In this document: piece after piece, positions 60,103-64,000 of the stretch
How positions within the stretch are numbered: the stretch's first letter is position 1
Layout: every line of letters starts with the position of its first letter
Position numbers and translations under genes: made by a program
The notes under the pieces: model-generated
Told to the model about the DNA's origin: nothing
Seen by the model: only the letters and a program-made list of their open reading frames with translations
The model's database searches: none
Origin: Arion vulgaris
Taxonomy: Eukaryota; Mollusca; Gastropoda; Stylommatophora; Arionidae
Reading direction: 5' to 3'
DNA length: 64,000 nt
Assembly (NCBI GenBank): GCA_020796225.1
Contig: CM036764.1
Location: 27,440,233 to 27,504,232 of the forward strand

Positions 60103-60473
60103 GCACAATGTAACAACTCAGTCTTCTACTCCACAGTGGAGCATTGCCGTGGCTCTCAAACAATCTCGAAGGCATGCTGAAGATAACGAACTAATTTCCT
60201 CCAAGTAGGCAGACGTAACCATTTCAAGAAAACAGAAAAAATACTTTGAGTACATGAATTTGTCCAGTGGCAACATATGAATGTGAATCATTGACAGTTA
60301 CATAATCATTATAGTATTAATATCATTCTTTTGAAACAAAGTGCTACAAAAGTTTGGAACGTCCTAAACAAAGAAGAGAAAGATGTAGACATCATACAAG
60401 ACATGAACATCAAGGAACATTGGCTCATGCAGAATATATTGTCTCTGAAGGTAAACATTTTTGATCACGCTTC

Positions 60474-60520
60474 AGAGAGGGAGAGAGAGAGAGAGAGAAA
60501 GAGAGAGATAGGGCGAGAGC
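60474..60520. repeat. GA microsatellite
   Basis: GAGAGAG runs with occasional A and T interruptions. Confidence 0.9.
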
Positions 60521-60534
60521 GGTAATGGAAAGCC

Positions 60535-60700
60535 TTGTTCCTGGAAGTTGAGGTATGCGGACGACCAAAACGATGGTGACAACAGGACATTAATAACACT
60601 GAACATCGCGATGCTGGGGGAGTTAGAATTGGATAGAGATCGAGAGTCTTTCAGAATGGTCAATTTTGAGACTGACGTTCTGAAAATAACAGGTTGTATG
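60535..60700 (+). mobile_element. Possible LINE 3' remnant
   Basis: One frame reads 'LEVEVCGRPKRW', like the GRPRKRW motif near LINE ORF ends, followed by stops. Weak. Confidence 0.3.
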
Positions 60701-60969
60701 AAGAGACACGTATACGTCCTCAGCAGATTTTATTCATGTCGATTCTTGCTTCGTTAGGCAGAAACATCTGTTATCGAACCACTCCACTGCAATGTGAAGC
60801 AAGATTTTGGTCAGTTTGTTTTCTGGCTCTTGACTCCTTGTGATGAAACATCAATCGCTGTGCTGAATATCTTTGTATCCATTTAACTTATGTACTATCT
60901 TTGTGTCCATTAAAATTTGTGTACTATCTTTGCGCGTATCTTGTTCAAGTGATATCTTTCTTCCCATCT

Positions 60970-61265
60970 TCTCCATTATGTTATGTTATGTTATGTTATG
61001 CGATCGACGTCATGGCACATTGGGCATTCCCATTCGTGCTCTGTCCTCCGTTGCAGCAGCCATCCCAAAGTCCATTTGCTCACAGTACCCATGAGAAGTT
61101 GATTACTATATCTTCTCTCTCTACCACGAAGACCATCTTCTCCGTGTGTAGCCGTGCGTTTCTACACTCTATATTTTTTGGACACGGCACCAGAAAAAGT
61201 AATAGCTTATTTCGCTACTACACTTCCTCTCTTCAGTTTGTAACAATTATACCGCTTTCTAGCTA
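60970..61265 (-). mobile_element. LINE 3' remnant with TAACA-repeat tail
   Basis: The TGTTA run at 60978-61000 is, on the minus strand, a CATAACATAAC tail. Just upstream the minus strand reads 'DFGMAAATEDRARMGMPNVP', like the A-A-x-D-R-A-x-W helix at LINE ORF ends. Confidence 0.5.
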
Positions 61266-61299
61266 GGGTTGATGTCATAATAGTACACACGAAATGTCT

Positions 61300-61920
61300 C
61301 TGCTAACTGGTTATAATAATGTATTCTGTAAACTGGCTGACATCTCTCTCTCTCATATGCCGTTATAGCCTCTCTGTCTGGTCTGGCCCTAACTCTTCCA
61401 GTTTAGCTCTACTGCCTAGTTTTCCACTCTGAAAAGTCCTCCGGTTCTAATGTAACCGGTTCACCAGTTCTGAACAGTAACTCTCTGATTTGGTCAAAAT
61501 CTCCGTGGAGTTCTGCATCTACGTCTTAGTTAGGCAACACTCTATGTCGGCCGTTCTGTTGGGTTATGCGTATGGATTTATCTTATCTATCTGACTTCGC
61601 TCTCTTGGGCTCTCTCTGGCTGCAACTCAGTTCAATTCTACTGCCTCGTTCTCTATTCCACTTATAACTCGCAGCAGAGTTGTTCTGCTCTATAATTCTT
61701 GTTACTATCTACTAAGTTCTTGTCGATAACTGTGTGAATCTCTTATTCTAGACTACACTCCTTGACTTGCCGATTCTTTCTGTCTGTAACTGTCTTAGAC
61801 TCAGACTACCTACTCTCTGTCCCTGGGTCTGAATGAGAATCGACTATCCTCACTGCCTGTCCCTGGGTACCTCTCTGTCCCTCTGTCTCTGTGAAGTGTG
61901 TGCCAAGTGTGTCTCTAAGA
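61300..61920. other. 620-bp pyrimidine-rich tract
   Basis: Strong T+C bias with many CTCTCTG, CTGTCCCTGGGT and TCTACTGCCT words; purines dominate on the other strand. No ORF and no inverted or long terminal repeats were found. It could be an old LTR or a composition island. Confidence 0.4.
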
Positions 61921-62720
61921 TCCAAATCCATTCTATTTAGCATATGGCATTTTCTTTGTTTCCAAATCAGTCATTGTCCTGTTAGTACATTCTCACGGTC
62001 AAATCTGATTGTTGGTTGGAAAAACCCAAGTCTGATTGACATTGTGTCCGGACAATCACTTATGACATTTCTAGAAAAAGGAATTACAATTAGCCTCAAC
62101 TTGGCTGCAGGGGTAAAGAAAACAGGGCAAAGGTTCAAACCCCCAGTTAATATATCTGGTCTGTCATTATACGCCCACAGACCAGGTATATGGTTACCCT
62201 TTTGCTTTATTGTAAATACGTGCCTAGTTGGAGCTTGGGACCAAGAATAAAGGAAGGGAAAAAACCTGGTATCATATTCCCTGCTACACGTGTACTGTAA
62301 GACATATGATCAGTTGCTATTACTGAACTAGCCTCAAGTACATGACTTAGTTTACACTGACTCCTCATGACCGATTCACATTGCAGTATCTGATATTGAG
62401 TGATATTTGTAATAGATAAATGTAAGCAATGGTGTCATATAGTCAGTACAGAGATAATACCTTTCGGATCTTTCAACTTTTTACCGAGGGATGCTTTGAA
62501 AGAAGGTCATGTGGTAATTTATTCATGACGTTGCTAATCACAAATTATTATCGATGTAAGGGAAGATTGCAGTAAAACTATGTAGCAATGACGAAACACG
62601 TAAAAACAAAGTACTGTAGTTTTACTAAATACAAAAACAAAAAATGTGTTATTGTTTTTGTATTGTTATTGTATTACTGCAGTTCTTTATATTTAAATGT
62701 TTCGTAATAATCACAAAGAA
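61921..62720. other. Unassigned region with a 119-codon ORF
   Basis: The + ORF 61891-62250 ('IVSGQSLMTFLEKGITISLN') is the longest here. It matches no family I know and has no supporting splice or domain signals. Confidence 0.3.
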
Positions 62721-62724
62721 GTAA

Positions 62725-62990
62725 GTAAAAATAAAGTAAAGAAACCATTTTTATACCATGCGGTATAAAGGGTAATATGGTGGTAGTACCTTATTTTTCA
62801 TTGACCATCGGCACATGATAGTTGACGTGGACAACTTCACACCGGCCGCCTGTACTCCCAGTGTTTTTCTGGTAACTAATTGAGACTGGGTCAATCTGAG
62901 AGCAGGTACGGTCGGAAAAAATTCCACGCCCACTGTGGAATTGAACCCAGGCCACTTGCATAAGACGCAAGTTCCCTAATAACTACGCTC
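62725..62990 (-). mobile_element. SINE family E, copy 5
   Basis: Inverted: minus strand 'GAGCGTAGTTATTAGGGAAC', 'CCTGGGTTCAATTCCACAGT', 'GTACAGGCGGCCGGTG' and 'AAATGGTTTCTTTACTTTAT'. Its extreme head is replaced by the LINE tail that follows. Confidence 0.82.
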
Positions 62991-63094
62991 ATCATCATCA
63001 AGTAGCGCGTCCATGTCATAATCTGGCTACCATGATAGCAGTCCTCAAAAAACTCTCTGTTCTGTTCAAGTTGACCTGCGTCAGAAGCAGTCAT
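62991..63094 (-). mobile_element. Short LINE 3' fragment
   Basis: The minus strand reads 'RMTASDAGQLEQNREFFEDC' and then YHGSQIMTWTRYLMMM over an ATGATGATG tail, matching the end of 38290-38775. Confidence 0.72.
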
Positions 63095-63255
63095 TCTCAA
63101 CTGCGGCTCACCTCTGAAGTTGAAGAAGGCTCGCCTGAATGGCGAGGGACACTGATGGTAGGGAAAGCAAGCCTTCACTCAAAAATCAGCCAGAAGCAGT
63201 GGAACCTCTCAACGAATCAATGAATTCGTTGCGGGTGAACGAGAAGAAGAAGAAC
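63095..63255 (+). mobile_element. SINE family F, body and tail
   Basis: 'CTGCGGCTCACCTCTGAAGT', 'CCTGAATGGCGAGGGACACT', 'TCAAAAATCAGCCAGAAGCA' and the tail 'GAACGAGAAGAAGAAGAA'. Confidence 0.7.
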
Positions 63256-63404
63256 TGCGGCTCTAATCACAACGAGGGTGGTAAACAATTAGTCTTGGAG
63301 AGTTATGCTGCTTTGTTGTATAATTTTTGTCGGCGTATACTCAGAAGACAATTTTTAAAATAAATTATTTGTTTTTTACTTATGTTCCCGTTTGTCTGCT
63401 ATGA

Positions 63405-63535
63405 ATTCAGGCGTAGTCATGGCGCGTAATATTGCATCTCAGACTAACTTTTGCGTGAATGTTTGCTTTCCCTATCATAATTGTCTCTCGCCATTCACGC
63501 GAACAATACTCCAATTTCAGAGGTACTTGTAATTT
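63405..63535 (-). mobile_element. SINE family F, inverted fragment
   Basis: Minus strand 'AAGTACCTCTGAAATTGGAG', 'TGAATGGCGAGAGACAATTA', 'GGGAAAGCAAACATTCACGC' and 'CATGACTACGCCTGAATTCA'. This is the least decayed body copy. Confidence 0.72.
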
Positions 63536-63571
63536 AGATCCACAATAGATAAAATTGATAAATGTTGGGAA

Positions 63572-63834
63572 CATTCTTCTTCTTCTTCCTCGAGCGCACC
63601 GTATCAACCACTTGTTAACCACTATTTCTTATTTTTATGTGATTCAAGCCTAAGAGCGATTGTACATTGTACCAGTTATGCGTCTACAAGCAGGCCAGCA
63701 CATTCGATTTCTGCGACGCTTTTTATTTACTAGGGTAGCTTCCCTAGACATTTACATCAGTCGCCTCTTACGACATGCATTGTAGTTGCAGTGGTACTAT
63801 TCTTTGCTTCCCTTGCGGCCCCGGCACCACACGG
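63572..63834 (-). mobile_element. SINE family B, copy 7
   Basis: Inverted full-length copy: minus strand 'GTGTGGTGCCGGGGCCGCAA', 'GTCGTAAGAGGCGACTGATG', 'AGTAAATAAAAAGCGTCGCA' and a GAAGAAGAAGAA tail. Confidence 0.88.
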
Positions 63835-63867
63835 ACGAGAATAGTCTTATAAGAAATTATCAGGGAT

Positions 63868-64000
63868 CGCGCGCGAGAGAGAGAGAGAGAGAGAGAGAGA
63901 AGAAATTATCAGGTATCGCGATGAGAGAGAGAGATAGATGAAGAGAGAAAAGAAAGTTACAGGGATCGCATAGAGAGAGAGAGAGAAGAGAGGATAGAGA
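63868..64000. repeat. GA microsatellite organised in ~55-bp higher-order units
   Basis: GA runs are separated by 'AGAAATTATCAGG(G/T)ATCGCG'-like spacers at 63855, 63901 and 63952 (the last diverged). The window ends inside it. Confidence 0.85.

Noticed and set aside
61891..62250. 119-codon + ORF
   Set aside because: No homology or domain, begins inside the pyrimidine-rich tract, no splice context; kept only as an unassigned stretch.
63868..64000. CRISPR-like direct repeats with spacers
   Set aside because: The spacing is irregular, the repeats are GA microsatellite and the genome is eukaryotic.

Overview
This is eukaryotic nuclear DNA, from an invertebrate animal and most likely a mollusc. 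Both recognisable genes are intron-rich animal genes. The space between and inside them is packed with tRNA-headed SINEs ending in GAA-type tails, 3' ends of non-LTR retrotransposons (LINEs), short hAT transposons and minisatellites. I see no operons, CRISPR arrays, rRNA genes or functional tRNA genes. The mollusc call is inference: a SPIN/URR1-like hAT element is present (such elements are reported from a pond snail), and the SINEs resemble the 'GTAAGAGGCGACT' type that I associate with molluscs. Species cannot be named.

Layout. 1-5051: flank with an RT-coding LINE copy bounded by a 13-bp target duplication (1253-2279), RNase H-type LINE fragments on both strands, and a complete 387-bp SPIN-like hAT element with 8-bp target duplications (3841-4227). 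5052-9841 (+): Rab5 small GTPase, four coding exons, 214 residues, reconstructed across splice sites. The splice acceptor of its last exon lies at the end of a tandem array that repeats the acceptor and the first exon bases three extra times. 9842-17150: T-rich, comparatively repeat-poor DNA, probably a long Rab5 3' UTR and flank. 17300-31330: dense repeats, including an 11-copy ~82-bp satellite that grew out of a SINE tail (27770-28640). 31330-38035: mixed unique and repeat DNA, two minisatellites, downstream of the second gene. 38036-55548 (-): CTDSP/SCP-type small CTD phosphatase, eight coding exons, 276 residues, with introns full of SINEs, LINE remnants and minisatellites. 55549-64000: upstream flank, mostly repeats, ending in GA microsatellite.

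The two genes converge tail to tail and have no direct functional link. Rab5 is an early-endosome GTPase. The phosphatase dephosphorylates Ser5 of the RNA polymerase II CTD and silences neuronal genes through REST in vertebrates. The rest is a record of retrotransposition: at least seven tRNA-headed or otherwise short SINE families, several LINE families represented almost only by 3' ends, three hAT MITE families, and insertions nested in one another with readable target-site duplications.

Boundaries of ancient repeats are approximate (about +/-10 bp) unless a target duplication is quoted. LINE clades were not assigned because no phylogeny could be run.
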